DNA of 64,000 nt from Candidatus Protochlamydia amoebophila UWE25 (GCF_000011565.2 NC_005861.2:620001-684000), one strand, 5' to 3'; counted from the first letter of the stretch, positions 1 through 8,908 are shown. Notes: a model not told the origin generated them from the letters alone. Numbers and translations: made by a program.

Positions 1-1161
1 TTTACTTGCAGAATTAATTAACATATAATCACCAGGTTTATTTTTGACAGGTCGATTATAGGCATCTACAATTCCTTTTAAAATAAACGAATGTTGCTTT
101 TGCTCTTCATAAAAAGCTTGTGGATTTTCACTTCCAGAATGTTTTACCCAATCATTAAATAAGGCTTCTTCAATTGGTAACCAAATAGCCATGTTCATAG
201 GAAGCTGAGCTGTTTTTCGAGCGGGATTTGCTTGTGATATACTAGAGTTAGAAAGTTTTTCACTTCCTCCTTTCTGCTCAAGGCTTGCTAGTTTAGTTTT
301 ATGAGCATTTAATTCTTCTGTTAATTGTTTGTTTTTAGCTTCTAGAATATGAGAAGAATAGCCATTTTGGGCTTCTAAATAAGCTAATTTTTTTGTAATG
401 AACGCTTCTTGTAATTTAGCTAAAAGTTCTTTAGCTTTTGCGACCGCATCTGGAAAATCAGTATAATTATTAATAATTGCTTGATAATTTGATTTAATTC
501 TTTCTACATTAAATTGATCAAATGGCTTTGCCATTTCAAGGCGACTTAAAGATTCTGTATTGGCTAATAAGCGATAAACGTCTTCTTTTCGTTTCTCTTG
601 GCGAGCCATTAAACCAGCATCTCCAATTTTTTCAACATATTCTTTAGCAATATAAAATTGTGCTGTTTGTGGAATAGTAATCTCAAGCCATTTATTATTA
701 GTAGAGCTAATAACACCTTCCACTTTATCGCCTGAATTAAGCTGGGCGATAACAGGAGACTCTAGATCTGGCTGTAATCTTACGTTAACCCGGGACCCTT
801 CCACAATATTATCCAAGATGTAGGTTCTAAACACAAATCCTTTGATATCTTTAGGGGGTTGGGCAGTATAAAAATCTTCCGTCTCTCCATTAATAACGAG
901 TAGATCATTTTGATTGTATTCACGTAGAACGTAGCCATCGTAAGTGGGATGTAGGCGTAATCTCACCTTATTTTTAGTGATTTTACCAGTGAATGGCTCA
1001 AATGGAGCTATTTTTTTTTCAGCTTTTTCTAAAGACGGAGAAAAATTTTGGGTATGTTGAATGTTGACTTCCGCTTGATTTTCATCGGCTAATAAAGATG
1101 AGCTAAGCGGAATCAATAAAGATAAAAAGCTTAATATGGAGGGAGCTGGTTTCCTCATCAT
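1..1161 (-). CDS. SH3-domain envelope protein, CT017-like (partial, runs off left edge)
   Basis: Open for 387 codons from an ATG at 1161 (GAGG ribosome site just upstream) to the window edge, so the C-terminus is missing. Residues 1-25 form a signal peptide ending SSLLADE. Two SH3b-like segments follow: one around residues 50-110 (KNKVRLRLHPTYDGYVLRE) and one around 115-190 (SRVNVRLQPDLESPVIAQL), then a helical, coiled-coil-prone stretch. Two bacterial SH3 domains after a signal peptide match the chlamydial CT017 family (in C. trachomatis described as the adhesin Ctad1). The neighbours, a SWIM-motif protein and phoH, resemble the CT016 and CT015 positions. The family call is inferred from architecture and context; a role in adhesion here is not shown. 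Confidence 0.7.
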   Translation of the reverse strand, partial: MMRKPAPSILSFLSLLIPLSSSLLADENQAEVNIQHTQNFSPSLEKAEKKIAPFEPFTGKITKNKVRLRLHPTYDGYVLREYNQNDLLVINGETEDFYTAQPPKDIKGFVFRTYILDNIVEGSRVNVRLQPDLESPVIAQLNSGDKVEGVISSTNNKWLEITIPQTAQFYIAKEYVEKIGDAGLMARQEKRKEDVYRLLANTESLSRLEMAKPFDQFNVERIKSNYQAIINNYTDFPDAVAKAKELLAKLQEAFITKKLAYLEAQNGYSSHILEAKNKQLTEELNAHKTKLASLEQKGGSEKLSNSSISQANPARKTAQLPMNMAIWLPIEEALFNDWVKHSGSENPQAFYEEQKQHSFILKGIVDAYNRPVKNKPGDYMLINSASK

Positions 1162-1344
1162 ATAGATCCTCACAATAAAACATGTTAAAAATGATAACTG
1201 ATAAAGAATTCTAAAGTTTTGAAAGATTTATGCAAAGCATTTAGAAAGGGATTTGTGCTATAGCCTGCTTATTAGATAAATTCATGTAGATATTTTTTAT
1301 TTTTTTTGAGAGGGGATTAGAATAGTGGTGAAGGTGTAAAAATA

Positions 1345-1391
1345 AAGGGAATAAATTTCTATTACAAAAATCAAAAGAAATCTATTCCCTT
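1345..1391 (-). terminator. intrinsic terminator between two minus-strand genes
   Basis: Arms AAGGGAATA/TATTCCCTT extended by ATTTCT/AGAAAT with one mismatch give a 16-bp stem with a loop of about 15 nt. On the minus strand the stem is followed by a U-rich stretch. It lies right behind the stop codon of the gene ending at 1413. Confidence 0.7.
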
Positions 1392-1412
1392 AAGCTAGTC
1401 AATTTTAAAAAA

Positions 1413-2114
1413 CTAACTTTTTAAAACCGCTAAAATATGTTCGCATCCTTGATTTCCACATGTGCAGCCCACTGGGCTTCCTAAATAAACATTGTATTTT
1501 TCATGTTCATTAAGTTTGCTACAAACTGAAAATAGCTGATTTCCTACTTCCGAGATCGTCCATTCTTGAAACTGTAATTCTTCTTCATGAACAACTTCGC
1601 ATTCTTCACTAGGGGTGAGTGGTTCAGGATTTAATGTCTTAGCAATTTGACAATGAAAACAATTGCAGTTAGGCTCTGCTCTCGGAAATGAAATTTCTTC
1701 CGATGTTCCTATAATTTTCGCAATTGCACCGATTTTATCCAGCATTTCGGCTGGTAGGTTAGGAGCATCAAATTGTTCAGGGTTGTGCTGCATAGCGGTC
1801 GATAAACCGTCCATTGATCCAAAAGCTAATCGAACGGAAGAATCTCCCATTTGATTCATCAATCCTTTTAATGTATTTTCTGCGATTGGATTGTCGGGCT
1901 TATAAATTAATTCCTCTTTATCAAAATAGGCGGCATGGTGTTTAAAAATTTGTTCTACAAATTCATTTGATAAACCAGGAATGTTAATTACGTCTCCATC
2001 TGTCAAACTAACAACTAGTATCCCTCCCTTCATATGAAGGGTAGAAATACGAGACCAACAGGTGGATAGGTAAGGGGCAATGCTTAGAATTTTATCAGTG
2101 ATTTTAATTTGCAT
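1413..2114 (-). CDS. SWIM-type zinc-finger protein, chlamydial conserved hypothetical
   Basis: 233 aa. The open frame can be read from a TTG at 2123, but a strong GGAGG sits directly against it and 9 nt before the ATG at 2114, so 2114 is the better start. The C-terminus holds CTCGNQGCEH, matching the C-x-C-x(n)-C-x-H SWIM zinc-binding pattern; another cysteine cluster (CNCFHC) lies near residue 150. No signal peptide or membrane segment is seen. SWIM domains bind DNA or protein in other families, but the function of this one is unknown. Its position between the SH3 protein and phoH suggests the CT016 slot of chlamydial genomes; that equivalence is inferred from order. Confidence 0.75.
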   Translation of the reverse strand: MQIKITDKILSIAPYLSTCWSRISTLHMKGGILVVSLTDGDVINIPGLSNEFVEQIFKHHAAYFDKEELIYKPDNPIAENTLKGLMNQMGDSSVRLAFGSMDGLSTAMQHNPEQFDAPNLPAEMLDKIGAIAKIIGTSEEISFPRAEPNCNCFHCQIAKTLNPEPLTPSEECEVVHEEELQFQEWTISEVGNQLFSVCSKLNEHEKYNVYLGSPVGCTCGNQGCEHILAVLKS

Positions 2115-2392
2115 GATGAGCAACCTCCTCTAATCCAGATTAATATCATGTAATAAAAAGTTTTTTTTAGTTTAAAATTTAAATCATTAAATTTTTATCA
2201 CATATATGGGGTTTTTAATCCCTTTGATATTTTTACTTATCATACACAAAATCAGAATATTTGACAATAAGTTAGCAGTTGAAGTGTTTGAGTGCTTAAA
2301 ATTTAACTGAGGTTAATAAATATTAAATTTTTTTCTTGTCTCAGATCAAAGAGCTGAATATGATGCACTTTTAATTTTTAGGAGTAAAAAAA

Positions 2393-3694
2393 ATGAAATA
2401 TAAGACTTTTGTAATTGATACAAACGTATTTTTAATTGATCCTACTGCTTTAATGAAATTTCCTCGGCATGATGTTGTCATCCCAGTTGCGGTTCTTGAA
2501 GAGTTGGACAAATTTAAGCGAATGCCAAACGAATTAGGAAAGAATGCTCGGGAAACGATTCGTTTCTTAGACTCGCTAAAAAATGTTGGGACCGGCAATT
2601 TGCAATCAGGTGTTAAGCTTGATAACGGAGCCACCGTTAAAATTCAGTTAGAAGTTAAAACAGACTACAAATATAACTTTGAACTGACTATTAATGACAA
2701 TCGTATTTTGATGGCAGCTTATCTTTTATTAGAGCGAGGAGAAAAAGTTGTTTTTGTTTCTAAAGATTTTGCAGCACGGGTAAAGGCCGAAGCTTTAGGG
2801 ATTGAAGCGGAAGATTATGAAAATTTCAAATATTCTTATGAAGCTGTTTATCGTGGTATTCATCGTATTGATAATATGCCAAAACATGAAATTGATACGT
2901 TTTATAAAGATGGTAAACTAACTGTTCCAAACCTAAAAGCGCATTTCAATGAATATTTTGTGATGACATCTGCTGAAAATACTTCAGCAATAGGGAAGTA
3001 TGACCCTTCTCATCTAAGATTAGAAGCTCTTTTAAAGACAAATCAATTGTGGGGTATTAAACCTCGTAACGTTGAACAACGTTGTGCAATCGATTTATTA
3101 CTAAGAGATGATATTAAATTAGTCACTCTCATGGGTCCAGCTGGAACGGGGAAAACTATTTTAGCTTTGGCGTGTGGACTTCGAAAAGTTTTTGATGAAG
3201 GTGTTTATTCACGTATACTTGTAACGCGTCCAATAGTTCCTTTAGGCCGAGATATTGGTTACCTTCCGGGCACAAAAGAAGAAAAACTTTTCCACTGGAT
3301 GCAACCGATCTATGATAACTTAGAATATTTATGTGCGTCTACAGGAGGAGAGTCTAGTGAAACTCTTAAATGGGTTTTAGATAGTAAAAAAATTGAAATG
3401 GAAGCTGTCACATACATTCGAGGTAGAACACTACCAAAAATGTATATGATTATTGATGAAGCTCAAAACCTTACTCCGCATGAAATCAAGACAATTATTT
3501 CTCGGGCTGGAGAAGGAACTAAAGTTGTTTTAGCTGGAGATCCAACTCAAATTGACAATCCTTATTTAGATAAAGATTCTAATGGCTTGACCTTTACAGT
3601 CGGTAAGTTCTTAGATCAAAAAATTTACGGTCATATTTTCTTAGATATAACCGAACGTTCTGAATTGGCTGCCATTGCTGCGGATGTGATGTAA
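2393..3694 (+). CDS. phoH: PIN domain-PhoH family ATPase
   Basis: 433 aa with AGGAG before the ATG. An N-terminal PIN domain (residues 1 to about 140, starting FVIDTNVFLIDP with the first acidic residue D9) is followed by a PhoH-type P-loop ATPase. The Walker A motif GPAGTGKT is at residues 248-255 and Walker B MIIDEAQN has its aspartate at 355. This PIN-PhoH architecture is found in YlaK and mycobacterial PhoH2, where it couples an RNase-like domain to an ATP-dependent RNA helicase activity. Length is normal and all motifs are present. A hairpin follows the stop codon. Confidence 0.93.
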   Translation: MKYKTFVIDTNVFLIDPTALMKFPRHDVVIPVAVLEELDKFKRMPNELGKNARETIRFLDSLKNVGTGNLQSGVKLDNGATVKIQLEVKTDYKYNFELTINDNRILMAAYLLLERGEKVVFVSKDFAARVKAEALGIEAEDYENFKYSYEAVYRGIHRIDNMPKHEIDTFYKDGKLTVPNLKAHFNEYFVMTSAENTSAIGKYDPSHLRLEALLKTNQLWGIKPRNVEQRCAIDLLLRDDIKLVTLMGPAGTGKTILALACGLRKVFDEGVYSRILVTRPIVPLGRDIGYLPGTKEEKLFHWMQPIYDNLEYLCASTGGESSETLKWVLDSKKIEMEAVTYIRGRTLPKMYMIIDEAQNLTPHEIKTIISRAGEGTKVVLAGDPTQIDNPYLDKDSNGLTFTVGKFLDQKIYGHIFLDITERSELAAIAADVM

Positions 3695-3695
3695 T

Positions 3696-3725
3696 AAGAG
3701 AGCTTTTTTAATAAATTCTCTTTTT
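3696..3725 (+). terminator. terminator behind phoH
   Basis: AAGAGA and TCTCTT arms flank a T-rich loop and are followed by a run of T residues, starting one base after the phoH stop codon. Confidence 0.6.
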
Positions 3726-3879
3726 ACTGGGAAACATACCCCCGATTTTAGAAAATATTCTAGGAAAAATTGGAAGCTTTTTGTAAATCAGGAAAATAAA
3801 TAGTAAGTATGATTTTAAAAAAGTAGGCAATTTTGTTAAAGCTGCCTTATAAAATATCAGTTTTGAGTAGGAACAGCGA

Positions 3880-5175
3880 ATGAGTAAAACAAACCAGGTA
3901 AGAATTCAAGCTGAGGAATGGTATGCAGTTTTTCTCTCGTTTATTTATTATTTTTGTGTTTTGGCGGCATATTACGTCATCCGCCCTATCAGAGATCAAA
4001 TGGCTGTAGAGGTAGGATCGACTGAGTTACCCGTTTTCTTTACTGCTACTTTTCTAGCGACACTTGTGTTAACTCCACTATTTGGTTGGCTTGTTTCGTG
4101 TTGGCCACGCCGCGTGATCATGCCTTTGATTTACCTATTTTTTATTGCCCTTCAGATGGTATTCATCTTGTTGTTTCTGAACAAAAATCTACTTTCCCCT
4201 AAAGTTTTAGGAATTTTTTTTTACGTTTGGGTTAGTATATTTAATTTATTCGTGGTGTCAGTATTTTGGAGTTTTATGACTGATATCTGGAGTGACCCAC
4301 AGGCACGTCGCCTGTTTCCTATTATCGGTTTAGGCGGGACTTTAGGCGCTGTAATGGGACCTATAATCACGCGAAGTTTGGTAGAATTCATAGGATTAGC
4401 TCTGCTATTAGCAGTATCAGCCGCATTTCTTGCTATTGCTGTTATATGTATAATGCTTTTAGGTAAATGGGCACATGATCATGGTGCTCATCGAAATGAA
4501 TTGGGTAGCGAATCAGCAATAGGTGGAGGAATGCTAGATGGATTAAAACAAATTTTTTCAAATCCATTTATAGCTTCTATGTCATTGATGATGCTTTTAA
4601 ATGATGCGATTGGTACCATTGCTTATGTTTTAATTACAGATTATTCTGGTACTACATTTCCGAATGATGTGATTGCACAAACGCGTTTTGCAGCCAATAT
4701 GGATTTATTTGCAAATATTATTCAGATTTTTGTTCAGTTGATTTTAACGCGTTGGCTATTAGTTCGATATGGAGCGAGTGTTGTATTTATCGTTTGGACA
4801 ATGACTATCGTATTTTTCTGCCTGACAATGACGTTAGTAAACGACCCTTATGTGCCAGTATTAGGAACGTTACCTTGGTTAGCCATGGTGAGTATTGTTG
4901 ATCGATCTCTTTCTTTTGGAATGATTCAGCCAGCGAGGGAAAGCCTTTACACACTTGTTTCTCGTAATTTGCGTTATAAAGGGAAAAATGTCGTTGATAC
5001 AATGGTATGGAGGGCCGGTGATGTTGTCTCAATGACATCAGTGAATGGATTTCGGGCTTTAGGCATTAATGTAGCTGGATTTGGCATCATTTGGGCTTTG
5101 CTTGCTGCCTCGTCTGGATTGATAGGCTGGCGTTTAGCTAACCGAATCGAAAAAAGCGCTTTTATAAAAAAATAA
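3880..5175 (+). CDS. nucleotide translocase-like / MFS-type membrane carrier
   Basis: 431 aa, very hydrophobic, with about 12 predicted membrane segments. The N-terminus EEWYAVFLSFIYYFCVLAAYYVIRPIRDQM and the segment DIWSDPQARRLFPIIGLGGTLGAVMGP resemble the TLC ATP/ADP translocase-related branch of the major facilitator superfamily. It is about 100 residues shorter than the classical chlamydial NTT carriers that exchange host ATP or import nucleotides, so it belongs to the short, functionally unassigned group. Substrate cannot be read from the sequence. It is monocistronic, with 185 bp of AT-rich leader after the phoH terminator. Confidence 0.75.
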   Translation: MSKTNQVRIQAEEWYAVFLSFIYYFCVLAAYYVIRPIRDQMAVEVGSTELPVFFTATFLATLVLTPLFGWLVSCWPRRVIMPLIYLFFIALQMVFILLFLNKNLLSPKVLGIFFYVWVSIFNLFVVSVFWSFMTDIWSDPQARRLFPIIGLGGTLGAVMGPIITRSLVEFIGLALLLAVSAAFLAIAVICIMLLGKWAHDHGAHRNELGSESAIGGGMLDGLKQIFSNPFIASMSLMMLLNDAIGTIAYVLITDYSGTTFPNDVIAQTRFAANMDLFANIIQIFVQLILTRWLLVRYGASVVFIVWTMTIVFFCLTMTLVNDPYVPVLGTLPWLAMVSIVDRSLSFGMIQPARESLYTLVSRNLRYKGKNVVDTMVWRAGDVVSMTSVNGFRALGINVAGFGIIWALLAASSGLIGWRLANRIEKSAFIKK

Positions 5176-5267
5176 ATTAACGCTTACTCTACTCACAATA
5201 AATTGAAGGCAATAAAAATTCAAGTATAGCTTGTAGGATGGCTGTCTAAAATCTCCCATTACGTTCT

Positions 5268-5285
5268 TGTTAACTTAAGTTAACA
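5268..5285. promoter_or_regulatory. 18-bp perfect palindrome, candidate operator
   Basis: TGTTAACTTAAGTTAACA is fully self-complementary and lies 32 bp before the start of the MepB-like gene. A dimeric repressor site is a natural reading. In Staphylococcus mepB is in an operon controlled by the MarR regulator MepR, but no regulator gene is seen here. Confidence 0.5.
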
Positions 5286-5317
5286 GAATACATACCGATT
5301 TAATTTAAGAAAGAGCG

Positions 5318-5818
5318 ATGCATCCAAATTTATTACTGACTGAGCAACTTGTTTATAAACCTATGGGATGGAAGATTGAGAATCTACAGCTTGAACAAGA
5401 AAGTGTAGATTATGGAGCAGCAAATTTTGAAATTAATCAGCGCCGCATTAAATTTCGTGTAGGAAAAATCACACCCACAAAAACAGGACAGTTTGTCACT
5501 TTTTGGAAGCGTAGCAGTAAAGGGTTAATTTTACCTTATGCTTTTGACGATCCTTTTGATCTATTTGTCGTCAATGTGTGTACAGCAAATCGATTTGGAC
5601 AATTTGTTTTTCCTAAATCTATTCTCTATGAAAAGGCAATTATATCCAAAAACGAAGGAGAAGGGAAACGAGCTATACGAGTTTATCCATCGTGGGATCA
5701 GGCTAATAATTTGCAGGCAAAGAAAACGCAAGCTTGGCAGCTTCTACACTTTTTTGAAATTAATGAAAATCTAAAAATTAATTTTGCCTATATTCAAGGT
5801 TTATTTGGGCTGGGGTAG
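5318..5818 (+). CDS. MepB family protein (intact copy)
   Basis: 166 aa. Signature stretches VDYGAANFEINQRRIKFRVGKITPTKTGQFVTFWKR, about residues 35-70 when read in two parts, and RAIRVYPSW...AKKTQAWQL near the C-terminus match the MepB family (PF08877), which has no firmly established biochemical activity; the staphylococcal namesake sits beside a multidrug efflux operon. Length is typical. A decayed paralogue lies at 9268-9768, inside the tmRNA-associated island. An 18-bp palindrome just upstream may control it. Confidence 0.85.
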   Translation: MHPNLLLTEQLVYKPMGWKIENLQLEQESVDYGAANFEINQRRIKFRVGKITPTKTGQFVTFWKRSSKGLILPYAFDDPFDLFVVNVCTANRFGQFVFPKSILYEKAIISKNEGEGKRAIRVYPSWDQANNLQAKKTQAWQLLHFFEINENLKINFAYIQGLFGLG

Positions 5819-5998
5819 AGTGCTTTGATTAGCATCCTGTTGGAAAAGTTTAGGGGACTTTAAAAGGAAGTTTTCACTTCCAAGCGGTATTTTTAACGAT
5901 AAAAAAGCCTTTCAAAGCACTATTTTTGGATCATTGCTCCTTGATAAACCAAATAGGCTTATCAGCGTCGCACTAACAAGAATTTAGCAACTTGAAGG

Positions 5999-6039
5999 GC
6001 CTTTTATATTCTATTTGAAGGTGGAGAGAATTGAACTCT
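5999..6039. repeat. duplicated tmRNA 3' end (left attachment-site candidate)
   Basis: Bases 6019-6039 equal tmRNA-gene bases 10075-10095 (T-arm and part of the acceptor stem), and GCCTTTTAT at 5999-6007 matches the tmRNA terminator. No tmRNA 5' part is present, so this is a fragment rather than a second ssrA. Confidence 0.75.
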
Positions 6040-6148
6040 ATGTCAACCAACTAAACAGAAGCAACTAAAGTAAACAAGAATGAGATTATCAATAACTTAT
6101 GATCAAAACAAATAGTCTGGTTTAAGCTTCTTTGGGTCTATTTTTTGC

Positions 6149-6173
6149 AGTCTAGTGCGTAAAATTTGCGTAA
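6149..6173. repeat. paired TGCGTAA motifs inside left island end
   Basis: TGCGTAA occurs at 6156 and again 11 bp on at 6167, preceded by CAGTCTAG. The same leader plus motif is at 9959-9973 near the other island end. Arm-type binding sites of a tyrosine integrase are a reasonable guess. Confidence 0.45.
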
Positions 6174-6252
6174 ATTCAAGAGCTTTCACTCTCAAAATCC
6201 TATTGAAACAATCATCATTTTTATGCACAATAGTCTCTTTTGGAGAAAGGGA

Positions 6253-6711
6253 ATGGGAACAATCCAGGATAAACCAAAACCAAGAGTCGGTGTAGGAATT
6301 GTTGTAGTAAAAGGTGGAAAAGTACTTTTAGGTAAGAGAAAAGGTGCTCACGGCTCTGGAGAGTGGTCTTTTGCTGGTGGTCATCTTGAATTTGGAGAAG
6401 ACGTCAAAGAATGTGCTTTGAGAGAGTTATCTGAAGAAACGGGATTGAAAGCCCTTTCTGTGCAGATGGGTCCTTGGGTCAATGACATTATTGAAGAAAG
6501 TAAGCATTATGTCACCCTTTTTGTGTTTGTCAACGAGTTTGAGGGGTCACCTCAGCTTTTAGAGCCAGATAAATGCGAAGGATGGGAGTGGTTTGATTGG
6601 CATTCACTTCCTTCTCCTCTTTTTACTCCTATCCTTTCTTTAATTAAAAAAATAAGCATTGAAAAATTGAGCATTACACCTTCTTCCAATGAAGTAATAA
6701 GGATGTTATGA
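6253..6711 (+). CDS. NUDIX hydrolase, NUDT15/MutT-like
   Basis: 152 aa. The frame is open further upstream, but GGAGAAAGG before the ATG at 6253 fixes the start and gives the usual family length. The NUDIX box is complete (GGHLEFGEDVKECALRELSEETGL read as two adjacent blocks, with RELSEETG carrying the metal-binding glutamates). Such enzymes hydrolyse modified or excess nucleoside triphosphates. The stop overlaps the ATG of a broken downstream reading frame by 4 nt, indicating a former two-gene operon. Confidence 0.85.
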   Translation: MGTIQDKPKPRVGVGIVVVKGGKVLLGKRKGAHGSGEWSFAGGHLEFGEDVKECALRELSEETGLKALSVQMGPWVNDIIEESKHYVTLFVFVNEFEGSPQLLEPDKCEGWEWFDWHSLPSPLFTPILSLIKKISIEKLSITPSSNEVIRML

Positions 6712-6787
6712 AATCGAAAATAGCAATTTATCTTGCGGGAAGCACAAAAAAGGGCACGAAAAATCAGATGAGACTTATTTGGACTGA
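6708..6787 (+). pseudogene. remnant of a gene coupled to the NUDIX gene
   Basis: An ATG overlapping the NUDIX stop starts MKSKIAIYLAGSTKKG; a shift of frame then gives HEKSDETYLD before a stop. The start resembles nucleoside 2-deoxyribosyltransferase-like proteins (IAIYLAG, then a Tyr/Trp-rich segment), but only about 26 codons are left, so the assignment is tentative. It runs directly into the truncated GNAT frame on the other strand. Confidence 0.4.
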
Positions 6788-6792
6788 TAAAG

Positions 6793-7113
6793 TTATGTCT
6801 TTCCTAAAAGAGAGTTTTTAGCTCTTATGAAAATTTCATTCATTAGAGCTGACCCAACTCCTTTGCCAATCCATTCATGGTGACAGTAAAAGCAATCAAT
6901 ATGGCTGTCGGGTTCGAATTCTGCAAAGCCAGCAACTTTGCCTTCTATAACTGCAACAATAAGATTAGTTCTTAAAAGCTTCTTTTTCCAGCCTTCTCCT
7001 TCTAGGTTTAATTCAGGAGCCCACACATCGACTTGTTCTTGTGTGTAATGTTTAATATTAATGCAATGGATTTTGTGAAAATAGATATTCGCGAGAGCTT
7101 GCGCATCTTCCAC
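6793..7113 (-). pseudogene. truncated GNAT acetyltransferase
   Basis: 106 codons from a GTG. VAVIEGKVAGFAEFEPDSHIDCFYCHHEWIGKGVGSALMNEI is the acetyl-CoA-binding core of a GNAT (motif QGKGVGSAL-like). The family C-terminal third is missing: the frame stops where the NUDIX-linked remnant begins. Upstream, IRDIN in another frame looks like the lost N-terminus, separated by an in-frame stop. Both ends therefore appear damaged. Confidence 0.65.
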
Positions 7114-7150
7114 GGTAGTTTCTTATTGATATCTCTGATGCCCTAGTACC

Positions 7151-8173
7151 TTATTTCTTAACGTTGTTAAATTCTTTTTCAAAATTTCCAATTACTTTTA
7201 GGATTAGACCCCATTCTGGAGTTTCTCTAAAAAACATGGACTTCATCAGCGCATAATCTTTCTCAAGTTCTTTTAAGATTTGAGTAGGGGGAAAGAGCTT
7301 TAAGGTTTCCTTCCTAGCTGTTCCGTAATTTGCCCAACTTGATGCAAAGTAAATACTTTTGTGGATGGCAACTCTTTCAAGCAGAGGGGTCTCAATAAGA
7401 GCCTTCTCCTTGATTTCCGAATTTAGTAAACGGAAAAAATCATAATAATGTCTCGAGATTCGTGATGGAAGCTTCTTATCTTTTGGTAAATGAGCATATT
7501 GATGAAGAATTGTTGCTTTTTCCCAAAAAGTTCGTTCAGCATTCAGCACGCGAACCAATATTTCAGATTCATGAATTTTTTCTTTTAGCGCCTCCTTAAC
7601 ATAGCTCTGTATTTTATGTTCGCTGACAGGCCAGTGTTCTGATCTTGCACCGATTTCGATTTTCACAAGTGGACGAATATATCCAGCTTTTGAGGTTTCA
7701 CTTGGGTATTCAAATAATAATGTTTGGGCATCGGGGTCTTCTTGGTCAAGGAAGATACGCCACCCGTCAATTGTTCCGAGTTTTGCAGCAAAGCAATCTT
7801 TAAGATCGGCGAGCATCTGAGTTTGAACATAATTGGAGCAAGCTTTTGAAAGATTATCGATAATAGCGTTTTGTTTTTTCTTGGACGGTGCATTTTCAGG
7901 GTCCTGAGATGCACCAAAACCAAAAAATTCTCTTTCGATTGAAAGATCGATATCTTCTGAAAAACGGTCTATCAATCCATATACTTTGGAAAGGGATGTG
8001 CCTCCTTTAAAGGTGAGGTGAGGCTTCAGCTTTTGAAGCGAAAATAGTCTTTCCAAAACCCATACGACCCAGTAGTCTTTCTCAATAATCTCAAAGGGAA
8101 GGTTCTTGATATCAGTTGTAGCTCTAAAGAAAAGTTCCCGTTCATCTTTAGATAAAAGATGGATTTCATTCAT
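7151..8173 (-). CDS. AbiEii/AbiGii-family nucleotidyltransferase toxin (system 1)
   Basis: 340 aa. The nucleotidyltransferase core is visible: KGGTS at residues 56-60 and SEDIDLS at 72-78, with the later conserved RTFWEKATIL and RHYYDFFRL segments (PF08843). Toxins of this type belong to type IV toxin-antitoxin systems; studied relatives add nucleotides to tRNA or protein targets and can act in phage defence. Its ATG overlaps the stop of the upstream antitoxin gene by 4 nt, the usual translational coupling. All motifs look intact. Confidence 0.88.
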   Translation of the reverse strand: MNEIHLLSKDERELFFRATTDIKNLPFEIIEKDYWVVWVLERLFSLQKLKPHLTFKGGTSLSKVYGLIDRFSEDIDLSIEREFFGFGASQDPENAPSKKKQNAIIDNLSKACSNYVQTQMLADLKDCFAAKLGTIDGWRIFLDQEDPDAQTLLFEYPSETSKAGYIRPLVKIEIGARSEHWPVSEHKIQSYVKEALKEKIHESEILVRVLNAERTFWEKATILHQYAHLPKDKKLPSRISRHYYDFFRLLNSEIKEKALIETPLLERVAIHKSIYFASSWANYGTARKETLKLFPPTQILKELEKDYALMKSMFFRETPEWGLILKVIGNFEKEFNNVKK

Positions 8174-8778
8174 GGCTTGAGCTCCATAATTTCAAAAACA
8201 AGGGTTCTAATCCAGGCAGGAGCGAATTTCATATTTTGCTTAATTTCCTTTTCGTTGGAATCTTTGAGAAATTTTGAAACTTGCGCACGCACTATCTGGT
8301 CAATGTGATCTTTCCCTAAATTTTTTAGGGCTTGAATCAGAAGACCTTCTCTAGTTCCAGCAGAAGACATTATTTTTTTTGTGGTCTTTTTAAAAATGAT
8401 TTCTTGATTACCAATTTTAACTTTCCTTGAAGGGCCTTCAGTTAAAAAGATGATTCGACCAGGAACTTGTGTTGAAAGACCGACTAGATTTGCAGCATGA
8501 GCACCAGCAGGTTGAATTTGAACTCCGTTTTTTTCCGCAATTGCTTTAGCAACCTCGTTCAAATCTGGGGGGATTACACCTAATACATCATGCTCCTTAG
8601 GGTAATCATAAATGCCTTGAGCGAGTCGGCGAATAAAATTTTGTTTTTGAAGCTGCGAGAGAGCTTTTCTAATAGAGGTATCGCTACCGAGATCTAAAAA
8701 TTGCATCGGCGTAAAACACCATCCGCGACCGTGATCGATAATTCTATTCTTGATCATCACTTCAATACTTGAGCCCAT
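8170..8778 (-). CDS. AbiEi-type antitoxin/autorepressor, DUF6088-like (system 1)
   Basis: 202 aa from the ATG at 8778. An upstream in-frame ATG at 8799 is less likely because it lies inside an operator-like repeat, while GGAGAG sits 6 nt before 8778. The N-terminal winged-helix region includes DTSIRKALSQLQKQNFIRRLAQGIYDYP; the C-terminal part includes GTREGLLIQALKNLGKDH. Relatives repress their own promoter and neutralise the nucleotidyltransferase toxin. Two 30-bp dyad repeats directly upstream are candidate operators. Confidence 0.8.
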   Translation of the reverse strand: MGSSIEVMIKNRIIDHGRGWCFTPMQFLDLGSDTSIRKALSQLQKQNFIRRLAQGIYDYPKEHDVLGVIPPDLNEVAKAIAEKNGVQIQPAGAHAANLVGLSTQVPGRIIFLTEGPSRKVKIGNQEIIFKKTTKKIMSSAGTREGLLIQALKNLGKDHIDQIVRAQVSKFLKDSNEKEIKQNMKFAPAWIRTLVFEIMELKP

Positions 8779-8793
8779 TATAATCTCTCCATT

Positions 8794-8875
8794 TTTCACA
8801 AAAATAGCATCTTTTTGTGAAAACGTGCAATTTGAATGTGTTAGATTTCACAAAAATAGCATCTTTTTGTGAAAA
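8794..8875. promoter_or_regulatory. twin 30-bp operator repeats of AbiE system 1
   Basis: The same 30-nt sequence occurs at 8794-8823 and 8846-8875. Each copy is itself a dyad, TTTCACAAAAA then a short spacer then TTTTTGTGAAAA. The repeats start 52 bp apart, close to five helical turns, so two bound dimers would face the same side of the DNA. Placement just before the antitoxin gene fits autoregulation as known for AbiEi. Confidence 0.65.
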
Positions 8876-8908
8876 TTGCTGTCTAACTGAATTAAAAAAA
8901 GCGTAATT

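Noticed and set aside
2114-2123. TTG start of the SWIM protein at 2123
   Set aside because: GGAGG would directly touch the start codon; spacing to ATG 2114 is ideal.
6019-6039. Second ssrA gene
   Set aside because: Only 21 bp of the 3' end plus a terminator scrap are present.
8794-8875. CRISPR array from two 30-bp repeats with a 22-bp spacer
   Set aside because: Only two repeats, each a dyad placed directly before an AbiEi gene, with no cas genes; operators explain them better.
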